NCBI GenBank assembly: GCA_028703745.1
Contig: JAQVME010000098.1
Span: forward strand, 1-5,799
Direction of reading: 5' to 3'
DNA: 5,799 nt
Source: Clostridia bacterium
Lineage (GTDB): Bacteria; Bacillota; Clostridia; Christensenellales; DTU072
The notes under the pieces were generated by a model. The model ran no database searches. It was given only the letters and a program-made list of their open reading frames with translations, and was not told the DNA's origin. Position numbers and translations under genes: made by a program. Positions 1 to 4,458 of the stretch are shown here, piece after piece (position 1 is the first letter of the stretch; each line of letters starts with the position of its first letter).

Positions 1-477
1 GACCATACCTACGCCCAACGCAATGGTATAATACAGCGCAGGCATGGCGAAGTAATCCTTGAGTTTTATAGAAAAAAGCCCTCCAAGCGTCACTGCAACG
101 GCGACGGCAAGCGTGGGCACAAAGAACCTGCCGAGAGTCAACTTCGGCGGAAAAATAATCATCCGCAATATGCCTGCGGGAGCAATAATAGCAATTACAT
201 AAAGTATGTCCGGAATGAAATATCCCACCTCGCCGTACCTTGAGAGAGGAGTCATGGAAATAATTGCCATGGCAAGGAAGCTGGGCATAAGGTCGCGGCA
301 AAGCACCCAATTCAACGCCCCCAGTAGCGCAATAGCGTATATGGCGTACAGTTCAAGTCGGAAAGCAAAACCTAGCGCTCCGATAATTGTAACGATAGCT
401 ATATATATGTCCGAATAAAAGAACTTTTCTGCCTTTTTTGAAACGGCGAGAAAGTTATGATTTTGACTTATGGTCAT
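1..477 (-). CDS. Unidentified multi-pass membrane protein, N-terminal part (3' end beyond window)
   Basis: An open frame of 159 codons runs from an ATG at 477 to the window edge without a stop, so the protein is incomplete. The first 20 residues are polar and rich in Lys (MTISQNHNFLAVSKKAEKFF), with no cleavable signal peptide. Hydrophobic stretches follow at about residues 24-39, 43-60, 64-77, 88-109, 117-137 and from 146 to the edge, so at least five membrane passes are expected. A conserved-looking loop lies at residues 61-86 (RDLMPS, then MTPLSRYGEVGY). The start is supported by an AGGGG ribosome binding site six bases upstream and by a promoter at 500-529. I do not recognise the family. 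The layout of paired short helices recalls polytopic proteins annotated as O-antigen-ligase-like in Clostridia, but I see no diagnostic motif. Lying 98 bp downstream of the beta-mannosidase, it has its own promoter. Confidence 0.8.
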   Translation of the reverse strand, partial: MTISQNHNFLAVSKKAEKFFYSDIYIAIVTIIGALGFAFRLELYAIYAIALLGALNWVLCRDLMPSFLAMAIISMTPLSRYGEVGYFIPDILYVIAIIAPAGILRMIIFPPKLTLGRFFVPTLAVAVAVTLGGLFSIKLKDYFAMPALYYTIALGVGMV

Positions 478-499
478 TATTCACCCCTAGAATTAGTTT

Positions 500-529
500 A
501 TGATAACATTCCTTTGTCCCAAAAGTCAA
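500..529 (-). promoter_or_regulatory. Extended -10 promoter for the membrane protein gene
   Basis: On the minus strand, TTGACT (-35, 524-529) is followed after 18 bases by TATCAT (-10, 500-505). A TG lies one base upstream of the -10 (507-508), giving an extended -10. The predicted transcript would start near 493 and carry a leader of about 16 nt containing the AGGGGTG ribosome binding site before the ATG at 477. The promoter lies wholly between the beta-mannosidase stop and the membrane protein start. It matches the sigma-A consensus well, but no experimental start is known. Confidence 0.65.
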
Positions 530-575
530 AAAGATTGATACAATTTGCCACAAATTATGCTCCTTGCGCAGCCTG

Positions 576-3110
576 CTATACAAATTTATACAATATCCGC
601 GAAACGAAATTTATCGGTTTTGCGGCGATTTTGAATTTTATCAGCTTCTCATGCGGCCTCGAATACCGCGCCACTACATTGTTGTAGGGAGTAAGCGTCA
701 GTCTTTCTTTGACATTGTCTCCGTCAGCGCAGAAAAAAATCTCCTTGCTCTCGCCTTTTGCCAAATCGAAGAAATTGTCGCTGAAAGGCGCGCGCATACC
801 CTCGATATATAGCATGATGTTCTTTACAAGAGTATTGCTTGAAAGCGTAATTTTATAACCGTTCTCCGCCGGCGCTAAATCCACGGCTATATCGGCTTTC
901 TTGAGCTTCAGCCGCCTGGTTTTTACAAAATAGTGCTTGCACTGCGACAATATCTCACCGCTCTCGCTTGCAAGCTCAGCCGAGAGGAAGCTCTGTCTTT
1001 TTTGCTTGTTATATAAACTTATCGGCAATTCGGCGTTGACTACGGCTCGGCTGTTGCTCTCGACGGCTACATCCTGCCCGCCCTCCTCGAGCGTAGTCCC
1101 GTCAAAGGAGCATAACCGCCAGTTTATCCTTGCTACGAAGGCTTTGTCGGAATCGTTGACGGCAAATACCGCTACTTTATTCTTTTCATTGTCTACCGAC
1201 ACCGCTACGGGCGCAAAAAACCTTTTTGCAAAGTATTGCAGCGCCTTCCAGTTGTCCTCATAATCGATACTCGACCAGCTTAGCACCGGCCAGCAATCGT
1301 TTATCTGCCAGTACAAAGCGCCGTTACACCTGCCCGCGTGCCTTCTCCAATGCTCGACGGCGTGCCTTATGCTTTCCGCCTGCACCAGCTGGGATATGTA
1401 TATGAGGTCAAAAAACTTGTCGGGAATGCAATAATTGTCCACCATATAATACATAATCTTGCTGTTGCCGCTACGGCACTTCTGATGCGACAGCATGACG
1501 TCTGAAAACAGTGAAAAATCCTTTTCGGCGGCGAAGGTTTTTATGGCGTCGAAAGAGGGCATGGATTCGAAGCCGAATTCGCTGCAAAACCGCGTAAAAC
1601 GCTTCTTATAATAGTTGAAAGGCATAAGCCCGTGCCATACGTGCCACAAATGTGTGTCGCCGCAACTGTCGGAATTTATGTCTTTCAGGAACTCGCCGCC
1701 CGACGGCGAGCCGTACCAGTACGCTGTCTGTTTATCGTGCTTCGCCAAACATTCCGGCAACACGCGGTAAAAAAATTCTTCCGTGCTGTTGACGTACTTT
1801 TTGTTGAATTTCCATGAAAAAGTCATGGACTCAATTTCGTTATTGCCGCACCAAAGCGCCAGCGAAGCGTGGTGGCGCAGTCTTTTTACGTTGCTGACTA
1901 CCTCGGATTTCACGTTCTCGACATAATCCGTATCAAAAAGCGGGTAGGGCTGGCAAGCAAAGGCAAAATCCTGCCAAACCATTATGCCAAAGCGGTCGCA
2001 CAGCTCATAGAACATATCGCTTTCGTAATAGCCTCCGCCCCAAACTCTTATCATATTCATATTTGCTTCGGCGCAACTTTTTATCAAATATTCCAGTTTC
2101 TCCGGGCTTATTCTTGTGACAAAGCTGTCGGACGGAATCCAGTTGCCGCCCTTGGCAAAAAACCGTATGCCGTTTACGAAGAAAGCAAACTGACTGCCAT
2201 ATTCGTCGGAACTAGTATCCAGCGTTATTGTCCTCAGCCCGATTGAATACTGCTTTGTATCTATTGCCGAGTCCAAATGCAGTATTGATACCTCGACAGT
2301 ATAAAGTGGTTGCGTCTGCCTGTCCTTGAAACCGTTCGGGAACCAAAGTTCGGGTTTTTCTATTTCTACGTTGGTGACGGTAGTTAGCGAACTAATGGGT
2401 ATCTTTTCGCGATAAACAATGTTCTGCCCTGCATCGGCGACTTGAAGCAGCAGCTTCAAACCTTTGTAATTGAGACATTGTATATTCGCCGCAACCTCAA
2501 GCGTCACCTTTCCGCCTTCGTGCCGCTGAAGTATCTCGACGTCCTCAATATACGCCTTCGAAAAGCTCTCTATCATTATTGCGCCAGTAATTCCCGAAGG
2601 CGGTAATATAGGGCCCCAATCCCAACCAAAATGGTATGCAGGCTTGCGCATATGCTGAAAGCCGCTTATGCCCATAAGACTGTACGGGAACCTCTCGGAC
2701 TTTTGTGCCATATTGACATAGTTTATCGGGGAGCAAATATAAATGCTTATGCTGTTTTCGCCTACTTTGACCAATTTTTTTATGTCAAAACAATAAGCCG
2801 TATGGGCGTTCTCGGTATGCGCGACAAGCTGTCCGTTTATAGAAATATCCGCCAGCGTATCGACACCCGATATCTTCAAAAAAATAAAATCCATAGCCAT
2901 CAGGCTTGCATCGACGTCGAACTGTCTGCTAAACTCCCAGTCTTTCTCTCCAACCCATTTTACGTCTTTCTCGTTCGTACCGAAAAATACGTCGGGAATG
3001 ATGCTATTAGCTATCAATGCTTCATAATTTGTGCCGGGAAGTTTTGCAGGAAAAACCTTCTCTTCGCCTTTTTGGCGCATATTCCATGTGCCGCCTAAAT
3101 TCAGTTCCAT
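576..3110 (-). CDS. Beta-mannosidase, glycoside hydrolase family 2 (EC 3.2.1.25)
   Basis: This 844-residue enzyme is predicted to release terminal beta-mannose residues from the non-reducing end of beta-mannosides such as manno-oligosaccharides or N-glycan cores. It has the GH2 layout: an N-terminal jelly-roll sugar-binding domain (about 1-185), an Ig-like domain (about 186-300), the TIM-barrel catalytic domain (about 305-635) and C-terminal beta domains. Visible motifs are KGGNWIPSD at 320-328, RVWGGGYYE at 355-363, CGNNE at 421-425 with the predicted acid/base Glu425, and CSEFGFES at 509-516 with the predicted nucleophile Glu511. A YWQINDCWP block follows at 600-608. Length is typical of the family. 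The mature-like N terminus begins MELNLGGTWN with no signal peptide, so the enzyme should be cytoplasmic and act on imported oligosaccharides. The ATG is preceded by AGAGG (3116-3120) and a promoter at 3140-3168. The family and catalytic residues are confident; the natural substrate is inferred. Confidence 0.95.
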   Translation of the reverse strand: MELNLGGTWNMRQKGEEKVFPAKLPGTNYEALIANSIIPDVFFGTNEKDVKWVGEKDWEFSRQFDVDASLMAMDFIFLKISGVDTLADISINGQLVAHTENAHTAYCFDIKKLVKVGENSISIYICSPINYVNMAQKSERFPYSLMGISGFQHMRKPAYHFGWDWGPILPPSGITGAIMIESFSKAYIEDVEILQRHEGGKVTLEVAANIQCLNYKGLKLLLQVADAGQNIVYREKIPISSLTTVTNVEIEKPELWFPNGFKDRQTQPLYTVEVSILHLDSAIDTKQYSIGLRTITLDTSSDEYGSQFAFFVNGIRFFAKGGNWIPSDSFVTRISPEKLEYLIKSCAEANMNMIRVWGGGYYESDMFYELCDRFGIMVWQDFAFACQPYPLFDTDYVENVKSEVVSNVKRLRHHASLALWCGNNEIESMTFSWKFNKKYVNSTEEFFYRVLPECLAKHDKQTAYWYGSPSGGEFLKDINSDSCGDTHLWHVWHGLMPFNYYKKRFTRFCSEFGFESMPSFDAIKTFAAEKDFSLFSDVMLSHQKCRSGNSKIMYYMVDNYCIPDKFFDLIYISQLVQAESIRHAVEHWRRHAGRCNGALYWQINDCWPVLSWSSIDYEDNWKALQYFAKRFFAPVAVSVDNEKNKVAVFAVNDSDKAFVARINWRLCSFDGTTLEEGGQDVAVESNSRAVVNAELPISLYNKQKRQSFLSAELASESGEILSQCKHYFVKTRRLKLKKADIAVDLAPAENGYKITLSSNTLVKNIMLYIEGMRAPFSDNFFDLAKGESKEIFFCADGDNVKERLTLTPYNNVVARYSRPHEKLIKFKIAAKPINFVSRILYKFV

Positions 3111-3115
3111 GATAT

Positions 3116-3120
3116 CCTCT
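3116..3120 (-). promoter_or_regulatory. Ribosome binding site of the beta-mannosidase gene
   Basis: AGAGG on the minus strand lies five bases upstream of the ATG at 3110 and supports that start. There is no in-frame alternative between this site and the promoter at 3140-3168. Confidence 0.65.
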
Positions 3121-3139
3121 GATTTTTTTTGATAAACTT

Positions 3140-3168
3140 ATTATAAATTATTATTAATAAGAAAACAA
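3140..3168 (-). promoter_or_regulatory. Promoter of the beta-mannosidase gene, with a palindromic spacer
   Basis: On the minus strand, TTGTTT (-35, 3163-3168), a 17-base spacer and a perfect TATAAT (-10, 3140-3145) form a good sigma-A promoter. The start would be near 3133, giving a leader of about 22 nt. The spacer contains the perfect 10-bp palindrome TTATTAATAA (3151-3160), which could be an operator half-buried in the promoter. However, the whole region is very AT-rich and the palindrome may be coincidental. No cre-like or LacI-type site with a central CG is visible here. Confidence 0.7.
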
Positions 3169-3210
3169 GGGAGAGATTTCGGCAGAAGGCTTTGGACGAT
3201 TTTTCATCCA

Positions 3211-3276
3211 TAATGCCCGCAGGCTATATCGTACCGCTCGGATATATCATTTTGCTATCCGTGGGGTATAGCAAAA
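3211..3276. repeat. Short hairpins separated by ATATC spacers (dispersed-repeat-like)
   Basis: This stretch alternates small inverted repeats with an ATATC core. GCC-CGCA-GGC (3215-3224) is followed by TATATCGT. CCG-CT-CGG (3234-3241) is followed by ATATCAT (3244-3250). A longer hairpin with a perfect 9-bp stem TTTTGCTAT/ATAGCAAAA (3250-3258 with 3268-3276) comes last. The two ATATC cores are 18 bases apart. I recall similar arrays of variable hairpins joined by an ATATCAT spacer in intergenic regions of gut Clostridia. That link is from memory and untested. No coding potential is apparent. The array lies upstream of the beta-mannosidase promoter. Confidence 0.5.
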
Positions 3277-3298
3277 GACACGGCAAAGCCGTGTCTTT
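3274..3298 (-). terminator. Terminator-like hairpin after the tRNA-Gly 3' fragment
   Basis: A perfect 11-bp stem, AAAGACACGGC paired with GCCGTGTCTTT, encloses a 3-nt loop. It has A- and T-runs on both sides, so it could end transcription in either direction. It directly follows the copied tRNA-Gly 3' end at 3298-3318 and closely resembles the hairpin at 3456-3482 that follows the intact tRNA-Gly. It shares AAA with the hairpin at 3250-3276, so the two could compete in folding. It would shield the beta-mannosidase from tRNA-operon read-through. Confidence 0.6.
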
Positions 3299-3318
3299 GG
3301 AGCGGGAGACGGGATTCG
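3298..3318 (-). pseudogene. tRNA-Gly(GCC) 3'-end fragment
   Basis: These 21 bases are identical to 3489-3509, the 3' end of the intact tRNA-Gly. They cover CCA, the discriminator base, the 3' acceptor strand CTCCCGC, the 3' T-stem strand CCCGT and part of the T-loop. Identity stops at 3319. The 5' acceptor strand, D-arm and anticodon arm are absent, so this cannot be a working tRNA. It could be the remnant of a second tRNA-Gly with its own terminator, or the att-type direct repeat left by a small element that targeted the tRNA 3' end. Confidence 0.8.
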
Positions 3319-3436
3319 TCGGTCTTTTGCTTGCAGCAAAACCCCTGTCTGCTTCGGGCATAGCCCTCGCACCGCTCAGGCGGACTTGCCACTGGCAAGT
3401 CCTTGTCTCCCTTCGCGCCCTCTCGGGTCCGAATCC
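3319..3436. repeat. Palindrome-rich non-coding element between tRNA-Gly and its 3' fragment
   Basis: This roughly 118-bp segment holds four short hairpins in succession: TTTTGC/GCAAAA (3325-3341), GGGC/GCCC (3356-3366), CCGC/GCGG (3372-3383) and a perfect 9-bp GGACTTGCC/GGCAAGTCC (3382-3402). It ends in a 13-base sequence (3424-3436) that is an inverted copy of the T-arm of the intact tRNA-Gly. GTCTCCC at 3405-3411 is also complementary to GGGAGAC at 3304-3310 in the tRNA fragment. Frames are open through it, but their content is Arg/Pro/Ser-rich and shows no protein family. I regard it as a dispersed repeat or structured-RNA-like element of unknown function. Confidence 0.55.
3382..3402. repeat. 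Perfect 9-bp inverted repeat with 3-nt loop
   Basis: GGACTTGCC and GGCAAGTCC enclose ACT. This is the strongest hairpin inside the element at 3319-3436. It has no T-run on either side, so it is not a standard terminator. Confidence 0.7.
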
Positions 3437-3455
3437 AATAATGCATCGATACAAC

Positions 3456-3482
3456 AAAACACACGGACAAGCCGTGTGTTTT
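3456..3482 (-). terminator. Rho-independent terminator of the tRNA operon
   Basis: Read on the minus strand, a perfect 11-bp stem (AAAACACACGG with CCGTGTGTTTT) closes a 5-nt CTTGT loop and runs into GTTGT. It starts six bases after the encoded CCA of tRNA-Gly(GCC) at 3489. The arrangement is that of an intrinsic terminator ending the tRNA transcript. The symmetric A- and T-tracts would also allow it to work on the plus strand. Confidence 0.8.
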
Positions 3483-3488
3483 ATTGCA

Positions 3489-3563
3489 TGGAGCGGGAGA
3501 CGGGATTCGGACCCGCGACATTTGCCTTGGCAAGGCAACGCTCTACCACTGAGCCACTCCCGC
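3489..3563 (-). tRNA. tRNA-Gly (anticodon GCC)
   Basis: A complete cloverleaf. Acceptor stem GCGGGAG/CTCCCGC is followed by discriminator T and encoded CCA (3489-3491). The D-arm is GCTC-AGTGGTA-GAGC and the anticodon arm TTGCC-TTGCCAA-GGCAA places GCC at 3529-3531. The T-stem is GCGGG/CCCGT. The T-loop reads TCCGAAT, so position 55 is C, where all six other tRNAs of this window have T (modified to pseudouridine in most tRNAs). It is the last tRNA of the operon, separated from tRNA-Leu by about 217 bp of repeat sequence. Its own 5' and 3' ends recur as fragments on either side. Confidence 0.95.
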
Positions 3564-3584
3564 ATATTGGTTTATTACTTTCTA

Positions 3585-3617
3585 TGTCATCCCGACCGTA
3601 GTGGAGGGATCTCATCC
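3585..3617. repeat. Dispersed palindromic repeat (CATCCCGA...GGGATCTCA type)
   Basis: ATCCC (3589-3593) and GGGAT (3606-3610) form the stem of a short imperfect palindrome. From memory, very similar sequence units are scattered through intergenic regions of many bacterial genomes and produce spurious peptide translations of the CHPDRSGGISS kind. Here it lies between tRNA-Gly(GCC) and the upstream repeat segment. Family assignment is by recollection, not by search. Confidence 0.5.
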
Positions 3618-3741
3618 TAATTCGGTTCGTATACTTCGGGACGTCGGCAACGCTCTCCCTCCCTCGCGGTTGTCTGTCGACAGCCCGCTCACGAGCTTTG
3701 GCTACAAAAAGCATACTATGCTTTTTGCTTAACGCGTCGCT
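3618..3741. repeat. Non-coding repeat segment splitting the tRNA operon
   Basis: This segment of about 124 bp lies between the dispersed palindrome at 3585-3617 and the tRNA-Gly 5' fragment at 3742-3759. It contains the small palindrome TGTCGACA and the 21-nt palindrome at 3706-3726. At 3646-3656 it carries an 11-base match (GGCAACGCTCT) to nt 20-30 of the intact tRNA-Gly, in the same orientation and order as the 5' fragment, perhaps by chance. Translations through it look like ones I remember as recurring spurious ORFs in Firmicutes genomes, so it is probably a dispersed repeat. No promoter for tRNA-Gly is convincing inside it. Confidence 0.45.
3706..3726. repeat. Perfect palindrome, weak terminator-like hairpin inside the tRNA operon
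   Basis: AAAAAGCATA and TATGCTTTTT flank a single central base, giving a 10-bp inverted repeat. On the minus strand it ends in TTTTTG, resembling an intrinsic terminator, but the stem is AU-rich and weak. It sits in the predicted transcript between tRNA-Leu and tRNA-Gly(GCC), so it might lower read-through to the last tRNA or mark a processing point. Confidence 0.5.
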
Positions 3742-3759
3742 CCACTGAGCCACTCCCGC
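3742..3759 (-). pseudogene. tRNA-Gly(GCC) 5'-end fragment
   Basis: Eighteen bases, GCGGGAGTGGCTCAGTGG, are identical to the first 18 nt of the intact tRNA-Gly (3546-3563). Two upstream flanking bases also match (3760-3761). Identity then ends within the D-loop and unrelated repeat sequence follows. The fragment lacks the anticodon arm, T-arm and 3' acceptor strand and cannot be functional alone. It sits where a tRNA-Gly would be expected just after tRNA-Leu. Confidence 0.75.
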
Positions 3760-3780
3760 ATGTCGGGTCAATATTTGTTT

Positions 3781-3864
3781 TGGTGCGACCGAAGAGACTT
3801 GAACTCCCACATCATAGATACTAGATCCTAAGTCTAGCGCGTCTGCCAATTCCGCCACGGTCGC
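3781..3864 (-). tRNA. tRNA-Leu (anticodon TAG)
   Basis: A class II tRNA of 84 nt with encoded CCA. Acceptor GCGACCG/CGGTCGC has discriminator A. Anticodon arm CTAGA-CTTAGGA-TCTAG gives TAG. A long variable arm (TATCTATGATGTG region) is typical of leucine tRNAs, and the T-loop begins TTC as usual. Sixth of the operon, reading CUN codons. Confidence 0.95.
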
Positions 3865-3887
3865 ATAGTTTTTTTTTAGTTCTTTTT

Positions 3888-3963
3888 TGGTGATCCATCG
3901 GAGATTCGAACTCCGGACACCTTGATTAAAAGTCAAGTGCTCTACCGACTGAGCTAATGGATC
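3888..3963 (-). tRNA. tRNA-Lys (anticodon TTT)
   Basis: A 76-nt cloverleaf. Acceptor GATCCAT/ATGGATC, discriminator A and encoded CCA. D-arm GCTC-AGTCGGTA-GAGC, anticodon arm CTTGA-CTTTTAA-TCAAG with TTT, T-arm CGGAG-TTCGAAT-CTCCG. Twenty-three bases, with a T-rich stretch, separate it from tRNA-Leu. Confidence 0.96.
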
Positions 3964-3974
3964 ACAGAAATATC

Positions 3975-4049
3975 TGGCTGGGGTGGCAGGATTTGAACCT
4001 ACGAATGCGGGAGTCAAAGTCCCGTGCCTTACCGCTTGGCTACACCCCA
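3975..4049 (-). tRNA. tRNA-Gln (anticodon TTG)
   Basis: A 75-nt cloverleaf beginning with the U1 typical of glutamine tRNAs. Acceptor TGGGGTG/CACCCCA, discriminator G and encoded CCA. The anticodon loop CTTTGAC carries TTG, and the T-loop is TTCAAAT. Confidence 0.96.
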
Positions 4050-4066
4050 TCAATAATTTTTGTTAG

Positions 4067-4143
4067 TGGGGTGAGTAATGGGAATCGAACCCACGACCTC
4101 CAGAGCCACAATCTGGCGCTCTAACCAACTGAGCTATACCCAC
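4067..4143 (-). tRNA. tRNA-His (anticodon GTG)
   Basis: Acceptor GTGGGTA/TACTCAC with one G-T wobble. Discriminator C73 can pair with an encoded G at position -1 (base 4144), the identity element of histidine tRNAs. CCA is encoded. Anticodon arm CCAGA-TTGTGGC-TCTGG gives GTG; T-loop TTCGATT. Confidence 0.96.
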
Positions 4144-4156
4144 CGTAAAAATTTTA

Positions 4157-4233
4157 TGGCGAGCCAGAAGGGATTCGAACCCCCGACCTACGGCTTAGAA
4201 GGCCGTTGCTCTATCCTGCTGAGCTACTGGCTC
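4157..4233 (-). tRNA. tRNA-Arg (anticodon TCT)
   Basis: A 77-nt cloverleaf. Acceptor GAGCCAG/CTGGCTC, discriminator G and encoded CCA. Anticodon arm ACGGC-CTTCTAA-GCCGT gives TCT, reading AGA/AGG. T-loop TTCGAAT. Confidence 0.96.
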
Positions 4234-4281
4234 ACGATTTCTACGCATTTCTTTTTTAAGGTGCAAGCGGCGCGTATTTTT

Positions 4282-4355
<74 letters not shown>

Positions 4356-4376
4356 ACCGCCCATAAACGCTAAACT

Positions 4377-4405
4377 AGTATAATAAAAGCAATGCTGTTT
4401 GTCAA
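4377..4405 (-). promoter_or_regulatory. Strong promoter of the tRNA operon
   Basis: On the minus strand, a perfect TTGACA (-35, 4400-4405), a 17-base spacer and TATACT (-10, 4377-4382) form a near-consensus sigma-A promoter. Transcription would begin near 4370, just ahead of tRNA-Gly(TCC). No other comparable promoter is visible between the tRNA genes, so all seven are probably one transcript ending at 3456-3482. Confidence 0.85.
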
Positions 4406-4420
4406 CCGAAATGATATAAT

Positions 4421-4443
4421 TAGTCTCAAACAATTTGCGACTA
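4421..4443 (-). terminator. Weak hairpin after rdgB, possible terminator
   Basis: TAGTC/GACTA and CAAA/TTTG, separated by one G-A mismatch, form a 23-nt hairpin with a TTG loop. It begins 15 bases after the rdgB stop and is followed by ATTATAT rather than a true T-run. It may mark the end of the GH3-rdgB transcript, but it is too weak to be sure. Confidence 0.3.
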
Positions 4444-4458
4444 CTCCTCTTACACACC

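Noticed and set aside
478..575. Terminator after the beta-mannosidase
   Set aside because: No stable hairpin followed by a T-run is present in the 98-bp gap; some read-through into the membrane protein gene is possible.
564..2246. Plus-strand frames opposite the beta-mannosidase
   Set aside because: They are shadows of a convincing GH2 gene on the other strand and have no family features.
3211..3510. CRISPR array
   Set aside because: The repeated units are hairpins of differing sequence at irregular spacing, without identical repeats separated by unique spacers, and there are no cas genes.
3564..3600. Separate promoter for tRNA-Gly(GCC) (ATGACA as -35)
   Set aside because: At 16-18 bases downstream there is no acceptable -10, and it would overlap the tRNA 5' end.
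3192..3620. Overlapping open frames on both strands through the hairpin region
   Set aside because: No ribosome site, no recognisable domain, Arg/Pro/Ser-rich composition, and they run through a tRNA and palindromes. Several frames stay open only because the repeats lack stops.
3646..3656. Internal 11-base match to tRNA-Gly nt 20-30 as proof that one tRNA was split at the D-loop
   Set aside because: The match is short and may belong to the dispersed repeat itself, so I mention it in the repeat entry but do not call a third tRNA piece.
3481..4053. A 190-codon open frame on the minus strand across three tRNA genes, the tRNA-Gly fragment and the repeats
   Set aside because: Its sequence is the translation of tRNA-Gln, Lys, Leu and Gly plus repeat DNA. 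Such LAQSVEHL / VAELADALDL / VGSNPATPA peptides are typical tRNA artefacts.
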